In this document: in pieces, positions 25,432 to 34,847 of the stretch
Layout of the letters: each line of letters starts with the position of its first letter
Position numbering within the stretch: the first letter of the stretch is position 1
Source of the DNA: Petrimonas sp.
GTDB taxonomy: Bacteria > Bacteroidota > Bacteroidia > Bacteroidales > Dysgonomonadaceae
Assembly: GCA_012839475.1 (NCBI GenBank)
Contig: DUNG01000020.1
Span: 1-64,000, forward strand
Reading direction: 5' to 3'
DNA: 64,000 bases
The notes under the pieces: generated by a model
What the model was told of the DNA's origin: nothing
Databases searched by the model: none
What the model saw: the letters and a program-made list of their open reading frames with translations, nothing else
Translations under genes and position numbers: made by a program

Positions 25432-26628
25432 CAGGAAAAGTCCGATATCGGTAACAGGATAGTTAAAGTGGTTACCCACGTGTGCGTTCACCAACTTACC
25501 TGCATACATGTAAAAACCGGAGGCGAAGCCTCGGTCAAACCGGGCAAAATGATCGATCCCCCTATGATCACCCATCGCGGTGAAAAGGGGGACGAACAGG
25601 TTACTCATCGATATAGAAGCGGTACGTGCCACCCGCGAACTGACGCTCATCTCGCAAACATGCAACACCCCGTTCCTCTCGAACTTCGAGGGGTGGTTTG
25701 GCAGGCAGGCCTCCATGGTCGTCTCGAAGCAACCCCCTTGCGCCACCCGAAGGTCAATAATCAGCGAACCCCGTTTCATCTCCCGGATCAGATCGCTGGA
25801 AACACGATAGAAATGGGCCTTGTTGATATACCGCATGGCACCGATCACCACGTCAGCCGAGCGAAACGCGTTGCGAAGGACGTTGGGCTGCAGGGTAGAG
25901 GTGTAGACCGATCTCCCTAACTCGTGGCGAATGGTTCGCAACTTCACGATATCATCATCGAACACCTTCACCGATGCACCCAATGCCAAGGCGGCGCGAG
26001 CGGCCATCGTGCCGGCTATGCCCGCCCCAACGATGATTACCTCGGTTGGGGTAACCCCGGGAACACCCCCCAAAATAATTCCCTTGCCCCCATGCGCATT
26101 ACTCAACAGCTCAGCAGCCAGCGCGATGGATGTTGCCCCCTCTATCTCGGAGATGGCCGTCACGAACGGCGATTCCCCCGAGTCGTCCAGTAACAACTCG
26201 TAAGCCAATGCGTTAATACGTTTCTCAGCCATCCGCTCGAGGATGGGGGTAGATAGCCTATGCAGGTAGAGAAACGAGAAGACGGATGCCCGCTCCTTGA
26301 TCATCTCCACCTCTTCCAGCGTGGGTGGCAACATTTTCAGAATCAAATCGGCCTGGAAAACCTCTCGTGCAGACTCCACGATCTCGGCACCCGACTCGGC
26401 ATAGTAACCGTCGGAGTAGTGGATGGTATCACCTGCCCCCGCCTGAACAAGGACACGGTACCCCAGGGCGATCAGCAACGAAACGGTTTCGGGAGTGAGG
26501 GCCAACCGCCTCTCCACCTCCTGATCCTCTTTAGGAATCCCGATAACCACGGACTTCCCTTGCTTTTCTGTTTTCCACATCAGCTCGCGAACCACGAATG
26601 ATGGGCTTTGGCGTGTATCATGCATCAT
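25417..26628 (-). CDS. ald: Alanine dehydrogenase (AlaDH/PNT family)
   Basis: NAD-dependent enzyme interconverting L-alanine with pyruvate and ammonia. The product is about 403 residues. The N-terminal catalytic part has the family opening VVIGIPKEDQEVERRLALTP, and the nucleotide-binding part shows VIIVGAGIAGTMAARAALALG. The ATG at 26628 is preferred because GGAGGA lies four to five bases upstream, whereas the alternative at 26643 lacks one. The start region overlaps the aroK stop by 11 bp, implying translational coupling. It is slightly longer than classic Ald (about 370). Transhydrogenase alpha subunit is the alternative, but no beta subunit is present. Confidence 0.85.
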   Translation of the reverse strand: MMHDTRQSPSFVVRELMWKTEKQGKSVVIGIPKEDQEVERRLALTPETVSLLIALGYRVLVQAGAGDTIHYSDGYYAESGAEIVESAREVFQADLILKMLPPTLEEVEMIKERASVFSFLYLHRLSTPILERMAEKRINALAYELLLDDSGESPFVTAISEIEGATSIALAAELLSNAHGGKGIILGGVPGVTPTEVIIVGAGIAGTMAARAALALGASVKVFDDDIVKLRTIRHELGRSVYTSTLQPNVLRNAFRSADVVIGAMRYINKAHFYRVSSDLIREMKRGSLIIDLRVAQGGCFETTMEACLPNHPSKFERNGVLHVCEMSVSSRVARTASISMSNLFVPLFTAMGDHRGIDHFARFDRGFASGFYMYAGKLVNAHVGNHFNYPVTDIGLFLLRDL

Positions 26629-27166
26629 CTCTCTTCCTCCCATCTCTTAATTTTTCCTCTATTTGACTTACGATCACCTGAACATCCTTGCCCCTCAACC
26701 TATGTCCAGCGCGATAGACAATGGCAGCACTAAGGTAGTAACGCTCCCTTCGGACCAAATGCTCCGTGATAAAGGAGACAAGTTCTTCTTTCGACTTGCC
26801 AGCAATAAGCGGTCTCGATGTTCTCGAGGAGATTAGCCGATGGGCCAACTCCTCCGGTTCAGCTTGAAGGTACACGGTAATGCCTGCACGGTTCATCAAC
26901 GCCATGTTGTTAAAGAAACAAGGCGTACCGCCCCCCGTTGAGATAACCACGTTTTCAAATTCGGCCACCTCACAAAGGGCCTGTCGCTCCAGCTCACGAA
27001 ATCCCTCCTCACCCCGTTCTACAAACAGTTGCAAAACAGTTTTACGGTACTTGCCTTCGACAAAGAGATCCAGGTCGACAAACTGTAACGAAAGGGAGCG
27101 GGCAAGCTGCCTTCCCACCGTCGTCTTACCGGATCCCATATAACCAACAATAAAAATCCGTTCCAT
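26618..27166 (-). CDS. aroK: Shikimate kinase
   Basis: Cytoplasmic kinase phosphorylating shikimate at the 3-hydroxyl in aromatic amino acid synthesis. The 182-residue product has the P loop GYMGSGKTTVG at residues 8-18, the shikimate-binding DLD around residue 32, the GGGTPCF segment near 78 and the LID arginine region SSRTSRPL near 113. It overlaps the downstream ald gene, so the two are coupled. Confidence 0.95.
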   Translation of the reverse strand: MERIFIVGYMGSGKTTVGRQLARSLSLQFVDLDLFVEGKYRKTVLQLFVERGEEGFRELERQALCEVAEFENVVISTGGGTPCFFNNMALMNRAGITVYLQAEPEELAHRLISSRTSRPLIAGKSKEELVSFITEHLVRRERYYLSAAIVYRAGHRLRGKDVQVIVSQIEEKLRDGRKRDDA

Positions 27167-27257
27167 ATCAAATGCCTAAAGACGGTAACCGTTTACAGGC
27201 TTCGCCTATCGTTGCAATAATAACGCTGCGTGAAGGAAAGGTTAGCATGTCAAGCCG

Positions 27258-28682
27258 TTACAATAGCGGTGCGAACAACCGCATTAGCGACTCCTTAAAA
27301 CGCACGCCCACTGGCCGTTTCGCCCACTCCTTCAATAGTACAAGCTCCGAATTGCGCTGATCCTCAATGAATATCTCGTTGGCTTGCCGCGTCACCTCTT
27401 TATCGTAAATAAACGCCTCTACTTCGAAGTTTTGATCGAAGCTACGCGAGTCGAAGTTAGCCGAACCAATTAGCGTTAGCGACGTATCAAAGGTCATCGT
27501 CTTAGAGTGAAGGAACCCCTTGGTGTAAAAGAAGATCTTCACCCCAGACCGCAACATCTGCTTGATAAAGGAGCGAGACGCCATCTGCACAAGGTGCACG
27601 TCGGAACGTTTAGACATCATGATCCGCACGTCCACGCCCCGGATGGCAGCAGACTGCAGCGCATCGATCATTCCATCGGGTGGCAAGAAATAGGGCGTCT
27701 GGATAAAGATCGACTCCTTCGCGTCATAAATAGCCTGCATGATGCCGTGCGCTAACTCATTATACTTGCTCAATGGCCCGCTGTTTACAATTTGCATGGG
27801 GCTGTTGCCGAAATTTTCCAATTTCGGGAAGTAGTCGCGGGAGGTGATCAGCGTTTGCGACACGAAATACCAGTCGATCAGGAAAACCGACTGTAGCCCT
27901 TGCACCCCTTTGCCCTCGATACGGGCATGGGTATCACGCCAAATCCCCCATGAGAACCCCTCCAGGTAGCGGTCGGCCACGTTTATCCCTCCCACGTAGC
28001 CAATCCGCCCATCAATCACCACGATCTTGCGGTGCATGCGGTAATTAAGACGCGATGTGAGCGATGGCAACGCGAGCTTCAAAAAGGATTCGGCCTCAAT
28101 ACCCGCCTTGCGGAACTCCTCGAAGTAGCGTTTCTTCGCTTTCCGCGAGCCGAAGCTATCGTAGATAACCCGTACCTCTACCCCCTCCTTCGCTTTTTTT
28201 ATGAGGGCTTGTTGCAGCCGGGTGCCAATCGTGTCATCTAACAACACGTAGTACTCCACGTGTATATGGTGTTTCGCCTGTTCGATATCAGTGAAAAGCT
28301 GGTCAAACTTATCCCGAGCATGGGTGAAGATCTGCACGTCGTTACCCCCCAACAATGGCGTGTAATCCAAGTTCTTCAGTAACTTAATCAAGTTGTCGTG
28401 CCTCTCCAGTCCCTCCACATCCGCTGGCCCCCCCATCTCGTCGAGCGGTCGCCTTTTCAACTTGCTATACATCCGCTTGGAGATGACCCGTTTCTTGGTG
28501 GTATCCTGTCCGAAAATGAGGTACCAGATAATCCCGATAACCGGCAAGAACATCACTGCCAGGATCCACGCGATCGCCTTGATGGGGCTCCTATTCTCCG
28601 AGATCACCACCACGACGATACTCACCACGGTGAGGACGTAGAGAATCTCGATGATCAGGAGTAGGGTGTCGTTCAGTTGCAT
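27258..28682 (-). CDS. cls: Cardiolipin synthase
   Basis: Inner-membrane phospholipase-D superfamily enzyme that joins two phosphatidylglycerols to form cardiolipin. The 474-residue protein has two N-terminal helices (about 5-25 and 35-55) and two HxKxxxxD catalytic motifs, HRKIVVID and HSKTMTFD, the second followed by GSANFDSRSF. It lies 5 bp after rsgA on the minus strand, so it is co-transcribed with the pyrH-frr-rsgA block. The 91 bp after its stop hold no supported gene. Confidence 0.93.
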   Translation of the reverse strand: MQLNDTLLLIIEILYVLTVVSIVVVVISENRSPIKAIAWILAVMFLPVIGIIWYLIFGQDTTKKRVISKRMYSKLKRRPLDEMGGPADVEGLERHDNLIKLLKNLDYTPLLGGNDVQIFTHARDKFDQLFTDIEQAKHHIHVEYYVLLDDTIGTRLQQALIKKAKEGVEVRVIYDSFGSRKAKKRYFEEFRKAGIEAESFLKLALPSLTSRLNYRMHRKIVVIDGRIGYVGGINVADRYLEGFSWGIWRDTHARIEGKGVQGLQSVFLIDWYFVSQTLITSRDYFPKLENFGNSPMQIVNSGPLSKYNELAHGIMQAIYDAKESIFIQTPYFLPPDGMIDALQSAAIRGVDVRIMMSKRSDVHLVQMASRSFIKQMLRSGVKIFFYTKGFLHSKTMTFDTSLTLIGSANFDSRSFDQNFEVEAFIYDKEVTRQANEIFIEDQRNSELVLLKEWAKRPVGVRFKESLMRLFAPLL

Positions 28683-28687
28683 GGTTA

Positions 28688-29644
28688 TTAGCGGTATTTT
28701 CCCTCGTCGATATCTTCAAGGATATTCAAGTAAGAGTGGTATCGGCTCTCACTGATGTAGTGATGGTTCAAGGCATCGAGCACGGCACAATCGGGCTCAT
28801 TCAAGTGCATGCAGTTGTAGAACCGGCATTTTTTGGACATTTTGAAAATCTCGGGAAAATAGTGCGACACCTCATCCTTCTCCATATCGATGGTACCAAA
28901 CCCTTTGATACCTGGGGTGTCGATGATGAACCCACCGTTTTTCAGCTCGATCATTTCCGAGAAGGTGGTGGTGTGCGTACCCATCTGATGATAGTCCGAT
29001 ATCTCCCTCACCCTCTGCACCTCCTCACCCTGTAAAGCGTTTATAATGGTCGATTTGCCGACCCCTGAATGACCGGCGAGCAACGTCACGTGGCCACGGG
29101 TAACCTGCTCAATCTCGTCCAGTCCCTCTCCCGTTTCCATCGACGAGCGGATGCAGGGGTAACCGACCACAGTGTAGAGGTGAATTAGCGCATCCAGGTA
29201 CTCAGTATCATCCTCATCATACAGGTCTATCTTATTGAAAACCAAGTAAACCGGAACGGAATAGGCCTCAGCGGTAGCGAGGAACCGGTCGATGAACACG
29301 GTGGTCGTCTCGGGGAAGCGAACGGTAATGCAGAGCAGCGCACGATCTATGTTTGCCGCGAGGATATGCGCATGCTTCGACAAGTTAGAAGCTTTGCGCA
29401 CGATATAGTTATCACGGTCTTCGATGTCGGTAATAAAGGCAGTACCATCGGGATTTACCTCCAGGAAGACCCTGTCGCCCACGACCACCGGGCTGGTGCT
29501 TCGGATCCCTTTTAGCCGCAGGTTCCCCTTCGCCCAGCAAGTCAAGTCGTTCCCTTCGGTATCCCGCACGTGATAGAGGTTGCCCGTGTTCTTGATGACC
29601 ACCCCCTTCACTGCCACCTTATCATCAGTTTCGCTCGTCGTCAA
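28688..29644 (-). CDS. rsgA: Ribosome small-subunit assembly GTPase RsgA
   Basis: Circularly permuted GTPase that checks late 30S maturation. The 318-residue product has an N-terminal OB fold and then motifs in permuted order: NKIDLYD (G4), [14 protein letters not shown] (G1) and DTPGIKGFG (G3). A C-terminal zinc site follows with [14 protein letters not shown]. Its start overlaps the end of frr by 4 bp. Confidence 0.95.
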   Translation of the reverse strand: MTTSETDDKVAVKGVVIKNTGNLYHVRDTEGNDLTCWAKGNLRLKGIRSTSPVVVGDRVFLEVNPDGTAFITDIEDRDNYIVRKASNLSKHAHILAANIDRALLCITVRFPETTTVFIDRFLATAEAYSVPVYLVFNKIDLYDEDDTEYLDALIHLYTVVGYPCIRSSMETGEGLDEIEQVTRGHVTLLAGHSGVGKSTIINALQGEEVQRVREISDYHQMGTHTTTFSEMIELKNGGFIIDTPGIKGFGTIDMEKDEVSHYFPEIFKMSKKCRFYNCMHLNEPDCAVLDALNHHYISESRYHSYLNILEDIDEGKYR

Positions 29645-30198
29645 ACCGTCAATATCTCCTTCTCCTTGGCAGCAAACAGGTCATCCACCTTCTTGATGAA
29701 CTTATCGTGGATTTTCTGTAAATCGTTTTCGACATCTTTGCCGATATCTTCCGCGAGCCCATCCTTAACTGCTTTCTTCACCTCGTCAATCCCCTCACGG
29801 CGAGCGTTGCGGATACTTATCTTGGCCTCTTCCGACTCCTGCTTCGTCTGTCTCACCAGCTGTTTGCGTCGCTCTTCGGTAAGAGGTGGGATACCTAAGC
29901 GAATCACTTCGCCGTTATTCTCGGGCGTGATACCCACATCAGAGTCCTGGATCGCTTTCTCTACCACTTTCAACATCTGCTTCTCCCAAGGCTGTACCAT
30001 GATGGTCTTCGCATCGGGGGTGGTAATGGTCGCCACGTTCGTTAGCGGGACAACGCTACCGTAATAGTCCACACGAATACCATCGAGTATACGGGGGTTA
30101 GCACGCCCTGCCCGAATGCGTGAAAACGTGTCGTCTAAGAATTGGATGGTCATCTCCATCTTCTCTTCAGTCTCTTGTTTAATCTTGGCTATATCCAT
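29641..30198 (-). CDS. frr: Ribosome recycling factor
   Basis: 185-residue two-domain factor that splits post-termination ribosomes together with EF-G. Signatures are [20 protein letters not shown], then [19 protein letters not shown] and the helical C-terminal stretch [13 protein letters not shown]. It follows pyrH by 57 bp, the order conserved in many bacteria. Confidence 0.97.
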   Translation of the reverse strand: MDIAKIKQETEEKMEMTIQFLDDTFSRIRAGRANPRILDGIRVDYYGSVVPLTNVATITTPDAKTIMVQPWEKQMLKVVEKAIQDSDVGITPENNGEVIRLGIPPLTEERRKQLVRQTKQESEEAKISIRNARREGIDEVKKAVKDGLAEDIGKDVENDLQKIHDKFIKKVDDLFAAKEKEILTV

Positions 30199-30255
30199 AT
30201 CTACGTTTTTTTATTGTTCGCAACAAAAATAGTGAAAAGATTTTAATTCAACCCA

Positions 30256-30963
30256 TTAAACGTGTACCAAGGTACCGATATCATCCCCTGTCACCACCTT
30301 TTTCAAGTTGCCCGCGGTGTCCATATCGAACACCACGATGGGCAGGTTATTCTCCTTGCATAGCGTGGCGGCCGTCAGGTCCATCACTTTAAGTCCCCGC
30401 TCGTACAGCTCGTCGAACGAGATGGCTTTAAACTTGGTCGCGGTAGGATCCTTCTCCGGGTCGGCCGTGTAGACCCCGTCCACGCGGGTACCCTTTAGCA
30501 TCACATCAACCTCCAACTCGATACCCCTCAAGGCCGATGCAGAATCGGTAGTGAAAAACGGATTTCCAGTACCTCCCGCGATGATAACGACCTCACCCCT
30601 ATCGAGCGATTGGATCGCCTCCCACTTGGAGTAGAACTCACCTATTGGTTCCATCCTGACAGCGGTGTAGACGTGGTTACGCTGCCCCACGGCGCTCAGT
30701 CCAGAGCTCAACGCAAGGCTGTTAATCACGGTGGCCAGCATGCCCATCTGGTCCCCTTTTACCCGGTCGACCCCCTGGGCGGTACCGCTGAGCCCCCTGA
30801 AGATATTGCCTCCACCAATCACGATACCTACCTGTATGCCCATCTGTGCGACCTCGTGAATCTGTTCAACGTACTCTTTCAGCCGCTTCTCGTCAATACC
30901 GAACTGCTGGTCGCCCATCAGCGACTCGCCGCTTAACTTCAATAAAACCCGGTTATACTTCAT
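30256..30963 (-). CDS. pyrH: UMP kinase
   Basis: Amino-acid-kinase-fold enzyme converting UMP to UDP, normally hexameric and activated by GTP. The 235-residue product shows RVLLKLSGESLMG at the start, GIVIGGGNIFRG, then GGTGNPFFTTDSASALRGIE and DLTAATLCKENNLPIVVFD. First gene of the pyrH-frr-rsgA-cls group. About 120 bp separate it from birA upstream. Confidence 0.97.
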   Translation of the reverse strand: MKYNRVLLKLSGESLMGDQQFGIDEKRLKEYVEQIHEVAQMGIQVGIVIGGGNIFRGLSGTAQGVDRVKGDQMGMLATVINSLALSSGLSAVGQRNHVYTAVRMEPIGEFYSKWEAIQSLDRGEVVIIAGGTGNPFFTTDSASALRGIELEVDVMLKGTRVDGVYTADPEKDPTATKFKAISFDELYERGLKVMDLTAATLCKENNLPIVVFDMDTAGNLKKVVTGDDIGTLVHV

Positions 30964-31086
30964 AACATCTTTTCTTATGTAATTTACTATTTCTTTTCAC
31001 TCTACTTTCAACGAAACTCCCGACAGATTAATTCGTTCTACGAATAACAAGCCCCATATTTTTGTACAACTAAAACCTGTTTTAAA

Positions 31087-31920
31087 TTAAGGGTTTACGT
31101 ATGCAACCTCCTTAAAGGCGTAACGCCGCTCTTCATCCCCATTCAACGTTCTCAACACCAGATGCCCGGAAGGCATCACCTCCTGAATAGCAGCCTGAAA
31201 ACGGCCATCTCGATCTTCATACCAATGGTACCCGTCTTTGCGGTAGAGGCTTGACATATAAGCGTAATCAATAGCTTCCCGCAGCTCCTCCCGCCTTAGC
31301 ACCTGTTCCATACCAAGCTCGGCAAAGCCCTTGTGGCCTTCACCCGATCTTCCCTGTAGTCCCCCGTAAAGGGTAAAGAACTCCTGTAAAAAGCTTTCAA
31401 GCAGCTGGGCTACATCGTGCTCTATCCCGGTAATCTGCCACAGCGATACCGGGTTAGGAAGCCCGGCAGGAAAATTTCGCTGATTCACGTTGATACCGAT
31501 ACCCACTACCGATCGGGTTATCTTTCCCCTCAGCAACTCATTCTCGATAAGCATCCCGGCCATTTTTTTCTCTTTCCAGTAAATATCGTTGGGCCATTTG
31601 ATGCAAATATCGCCGGTGATCCGGTCTAACACCCTTTTTATCGCCAACGAGGCGATACGCGAGAGGATGAACTGTTCGTTAGCCTTTAACTCCTTAGGGT
31701 AGAGAAGTAGGCTAAACAGCAGGTTCTTACCTTTTTCTGAACTCCACCCGTTTCCCCTTTGTCCACGTCCTCTATTCTGGTAATCGGCCACGACCGTGGT
31801 GCCCTCTTCAAGCGGTTCCCGACGGAGCCACTCCTTCAAGTGGTCATTCGTGGAATCAACCTCCTGTAACCACACCACGTTGCAAGCGTTATTCGAACAT
31901 CCCATCGTCCTTACCTTCAT
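31087..31920 (-). CDS. birA: Biotin-[acetyl-CoA-carboxylase] ligase, class I
   Basis: Activates biotin as biotinyl-AMP and attaches it to biotin carrier proteins. The 277-residue product has QEVDSTNDHLKEW at the start, GRGQRGNGWSSEKGKNLLFS (biotinyl-AMP loop), KWPNDIYWKEKKMAGMLIE and a C-terminal SH3-like domain with DGRFQAAIQEVMPSGHLVLR. No N-terminal DNA-binding domain is present, so it is a catalytic-only enzyme and not a repressor. The start at 31920 has GAGGAG close upstream; an ATG at 31905 is possible. It lies 10 bp after yraN. Confidence 0.93.
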   Translation of the reverse strand: MKVRTMGCSNNACNVVWLQEVDSTNDHLKEWLRREPLEEGTTVVADYQNRGRGQRGNGWSSEKGKNLLFSLLLYPKELKANEQFILSRIASLAIKRVLDRITGDICIKWPNDIYWKEKKMAGMLIENELLRGKITRSVVGIGINVNQRNFPAGLPNPVSLWQITGIEHDVAQLLESFLQEFFTLYGGLQGRSGEGHKGFAELGMEQVLRREELREAIDYAYMSSLYRKDGYHWYEDRDGRFQAAIQEVMPSGHLVLRTLNGDEERRYAFKEVAYVNP

Positions 31921-31930
31921 TACTCCTCAT

Positions 31931-32299
31931 TCAGTGATTCAAAAAGGGCAAAAAAGCGTCTTCAATGTGATCAATCTCCACCTGTCCCCTATTCCATACC
32001 ACCGCCACGATATCAAACCGAACCGGGTTATCCACCCGGTTCATTTTCACGTAGATGTTGGCAGCCCGAACCATGCGCCGCATCCGTTGCCGGTTGACCG
32101 ACTCCTCGGGGTAACCCCACTCGGTACTAGCGCGTGTCTTCACCTCGGTGAAGACGATATACTCACCGTGTAGAGAGATGATATCGATCTCGTAACCTTG
32201 AAACCTCCAATTCCGTTCGAGCAACTGATGCCCGTTAGACGTGAGGTGGCGCGCTGCCGCCTCTTCCCCCTTCCTACCTAACTTATTGTGCTCCGCCAT
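31931..32299 (-). CDS. YraN (UPF0102) family nuclease-fold protein
   Basis: 122-residue protein of the UPF0102 family, with LGRKGEEAAARHL at the start and the nuclease-like core YEIDIISLHGEYIVFTEVKTR, in which the D/E and EVK residues form a PD-(D/E)XK-type site. Role uncertain; Holliday-junction nuclease relatives suggest DNA processing. The ATG at 32299 is chosen because the longer frame adds 24 residues not seen in the family. Upstream, CAAATTTA at 32422-32429 reads TAAATTTG on the minus strand and may be its -7 box. Confidence 0.88.
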   Translation of the reverse strand: MAEHNKLGRKGEEAAARHLTSNGHQLLERNWRFQGYEIDIISLHGEYIVFTEVKTRASTEWGYPEESVNRQRMRRMVRAANIYVKMNRVDNPVRFDIVAVVWNRGQVEIDHIEDAFLPFLNH

Positions 32300-32544
32300 A
32301 CTGAATAAAACGAGCCAAGGTCTTCGCCGTGAAAGTAAACATGAGTAATAATACAACATGGGAAAGTCCAAAACAATTACTCCCCAAGCGGATGAAAACC
32401 CTACTGTTTAGCGTAAAAGTACAAATTTAAGCCATTAATCTTTCTTTTTGGAAGAAATATTTCGTTTTTTTGTACTGGTAAAGAAAAGCATCGCTTTTTC
32501 AGTCCTAAACCGCAGGTTTGGCGAGAACAATCAACGATCACGAA

Positions 32545-32772
32545 ATGGCAGCAACAAAGAACAATTTACCCGGCAAAACGAGCAAGCTGAGAACCAAGAA
32601 AGCCGTGTTCATGCTGAGCGAAGAGGAGCATGATTTCATCCAGTTTTACCTGAAAAAACAGAAGATCACGAACCGTTCTCGCTGGTATCGCGAAACGATT
32701 ATCGCCCACGTGCTTAGGAACATGGAGCAGGACTACCCCACCCTGTTCGAGGAAAACGAAATGAGGAGGTAA
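32545..32772 (+). CDS. Small basic ribbon-helix-helix-like protein
   Basis: 75-residue protein with a basic N-terminus (NNLPGKTSKLRTKKAVFML), followed by SEEEHDFIQFYLKKQKITNRSRWYRETIIAHV. The beta-strand then two-helix pattern resembles ribbon-helix-helix DNA-binding domains such as those of MobC-like or antitoxin proteins. The ATG at 32545 begins the conserved-looking part. The gene is 38 bp upstream of tadA and probably co-transcribed. I do not recognise a named family; a regulator is a reasonable guess only. Confidence 0.6.
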   Translation: MAATKNNLPGKTSKLRTKKAVFMLSEEEHDFIQFYLKKQKITNRSRWYRETIIAHVLRNMEQDYPTLFEENEMRR

Positions 32773-32810
32773 AAGGGTATCCCTAAAGAAAAACAGAAGA
32801 GTAGGTGACA

Positions 32811-33245
32811 ATGCTGAACGATGACTACTTCATGCGCCAGGCCCTACGGGAGGCACACTTGGCGTTCGGGAAAGAGGAGGTGCCAGTGGGTGCCGTTATC
32901 GTTGTTGACCAGCGAATCATTGCCCGGGCACACAACCTCACCGAAAGGTTGAACGATGTTACCGCCCACGCCGAGATGCAAGCCATCACGGCAGCGGCCA
33001 ATATCCTCGGAGGCAAATACCTGACAGAGTGCACGCTATACGTCACCTTAGAGCCTTGCCCCATGTGTGCAGGCGCGATGCGGTGGGCGCAACTAAATCG
33101 AGTGGTATACGGTGCTTCAGACGAAAAACGGGGGTACAGCCAGGTATCCCCACAACTCCTTCACCCGAAGACCACGGTTACCTCGGGGGTTATGGCGCAA
33201 GAGTGCGGTGACCTGCTAAAACTTTTTTTTGAACATTTTCGTTAA
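32811..33245 (+). CDS. tadA: tRNA-specific adenosine deaminase
   Basis: Zinc deaminase that converts wobble adenosine-34 to inosine in tRNA-Arg(ACG). The 144-residue product has the zinc and proton-shuttle motif HAE (H53, E55) and PCPMC (C83, C86). The ATG at 32811 is used rather than GTG 32805 because it gives the usual MLNDDYFMRQAL start, with AGTAGGT just upstream. Its last codons and stop are repeated 79 bp downstream. Confidence 0.95.
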   Translation: MLNDDYFMRQALREAHLAFGKEEVPVGAVIVVDQRIIARAHNLTERLNDVTAHAEMQAITAAANILGGKYLTECTLYVTLEPCPMCAGAMRWAQLNRVVYGASDEKRGYSQVSPQLLHPKTTVTSGVMAQECGDLLKLFFEHFR

Positions 33246-33370
33246 GCCAAATGAGCAGAGGGCAAGTTTACTTGGACTATGCCATGGCGAGAAAATGTCT
33301 AACTTTAGTGAACATTTTCGTTAAGCCAAATGAGCAGAGGACAAGTTTACTTGGACTATGCCATGGCGAG
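33231..33370 (+). repeat. Direct 61-bp repeat covering the tadA 3' end
   Basis: Copy 1 (33231-33291) includes the last codons and stop of tadA. Copy 2 (33310-33370) is identical apart from one base (33261 versus 33340). They are separated by 18 bp and offset by 79 bp, so the second copy cannot be read in tadA's frame. Copy 2 ends 6 bp before the stop of the convergent oxidoreductase gene. Confidence 0.97.
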
Positions 33371-33376
33371 GAATAA

Positions 33377-34747
33377 TTACAGCTTGGGCAGTTCCCATGG
33401 GGAACGGTAGTTCGCTTTAGCAAGCCGATTGGCCTCCAGGTGGTCGAACGTACCCGTCTCGTTATCCCAGTTTAGCCCACTCCCCACGCGACAGGATATA
33501 TTGGCCATATGGCTTAATTTGGCCACTTCAGCACCAATCGCGACATCGGCATTAGGCAGCTCACGCGAACGCATACAATCCAGCATATTGCCAACGTGGA
33601 GGTGCAACCCCTGTCCGCTCCCTTGTCGTTTCTCGATAGCTTCCATTCGGAGCGTGTTGGGTTTACGTTCGTCGTCGCAAGGGTAACAGTAGGGGAAGTT
33701 GCGGCTATTGATTTGCTGTTCTGGAAGCACCTCCCACCCCGAACGAGTGAGGATGAGCGTACCATTCTCTCCCAAGAAAGCCACCCCTTCACGTTGACCA
33801 TACAGTCCGGTTGCGATACCGCACGCGTGATCCCAAATTATGTTAAAGTCGGGATACTTGTAGATAGCCATCAGTGTGTCGGGGGTTTCCATGGCGTCAT
33901 CCGGGTATGCGTATTTCCCTCCTGCACCATAGACGTACGAGGGCAACCCCACGTTCATTCCCTTCATGGCATAGTCAAGCAGGTGTACCCCCCAATCAGC
34001 CATCAAGCCCCCCGCGTAATCCCAAAAGAATCGGAAATTATAATGGAACCGGTTTTGATTAAACGGGCGTTTGGGTGCCGGCCCTAGCCACATATCGTAA
34101 TCCACACCCGGGGGAGGTGTTGAGTCGGCTACTACCGGCAACGTCCATTTACTGGTCTGGTGTGCCCATACCTTCACGGTACGCACCCTTCCCAATTGCC
34201 CACTCTGCACGAAAGCGGCTGCCTCGTCCCAGTGGGGGTCACTTCGTTGCCACTGTCCCACCTGCACCACTCGATTATATTTGCGGGCAGCCTTCACCAT
34301 CAGGTCGCACTCCTCGATACTGTTGGCCAGCGGTTTCTCGACGAACGAGTCTTTACCGGCTTCACAAGCAGCAACCAACTGTAGGCAGTGCCAGTGGTCT
34401 GGTGTCCCAATGATCACCATATCCACGTCCTTGTTATCGATCACCCGCCGCCAATCCTTAACGAGCTGCGGTGGTTTCTTCCCGGTCATCTCCTCCACCT
34501 CGGAAGCACGCTGGTATAGCCACTGGTCGTCCACGTCGCACAAGGAGACACACTCGGTACCTGGATATTGAAGAAAAGCCCTCAAGTTGGCCCACCCTTG
34601 GTTACGGCAACCGATCAGCGCGATTTTAATTTTATTGCTCGGGGCCGATTGCCCTAAAATGGAGGAGTAAGATTTACCCATAAGGGGAACTAAACCTAGT
34701 CCCGTGGCCGTTACAGCCGTTTTTTTCAAGAAAACTCGTCGATCCAT
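33377..34747 (-). CDS. Tat-exported Gfo/Idh/MocA family oxidoreductase
   Basis: 456-residue NAD(P)-dependent sugar oxidoreductase fold. A twin-arginine signal (MDRRVFLKKTAVTATGLGLV) indicates export with its cofactor. The Rossmann region reads IKIALIGCRNQGWANLRAF, in which one of the usual glycines is replaced. The EKP motif is in FVEKPLANS, and the C-terminal substrate domain includes WDYAGGLMADWGVHLLDYAM. Such exported members are common in Bacteroidetes glycan loci, but this one stands between tadA and metG with no carbohydrate genes beside it, so the substrate is unknown. It is distinct in sequence from the GH109-type protein at 12.6 kb. Confidence 0.88.
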   Translation of the reverse strand: MDRRVFLKKTAVTATGLGLVPLMGKSYSSILGQSAPSNKIKIALIGCRNQGWANLRAFLQYPGTECVSLCDVDDQWLYQRASEVEEMTGKKPPQLVKDWRRVIDNKDVDMVIIGTPDHWHCLQLVAACEAGKDSFVEKPLANSIEECDLMVKAARKYNRVVQVGQWQRSDPHWDEAAAFVQSGQLGRVRTVKVWAHQTSKWTLPVVADSTPPPGVDYDMWLGPAPKRPFNQNRFHYNFRFFWDYAGGLMADWGVHLLDYAMKGMNVGLPSYVYGAGGKYAYPDDAMETPDTLMAIYKYPDFNIIWDHACGIATGLYGQREGVAFLGENGTLILTRSGWEVLPEQQINSRNFPYCYPCDDERKPNTLRMEAIEKRQGSGQGLHLHVGNMLDCMRSRELPNADVAIGAEVAKLSHMANISCRVGSGLNWDNETGTFDHLEANRLAKANYRSPWELPKL

Positions 34748-34847
34748 ATTTTTATTTTTTCACCCTGTACTCGTCGTACCGGGTAGTTATCATATTCGCG
34801 GTAAATATACACATTTAACGGTGAAATGAATCATCAATGTCGGTATA

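Noticed and set aside
27167-27257. 26-codon frame on the minus strand between cls and aroK
   Set aside because: No ribosome-binding site and too short to judge; it probably covers leader sequence of aroK.
33231-33370. tadA 3' direct repeat considered as an IS target-site duplication
   Set aside because: The copies are 61 bp long with only 18 bp between them and no inverted ends or transposase, so no insertion sequence is present.
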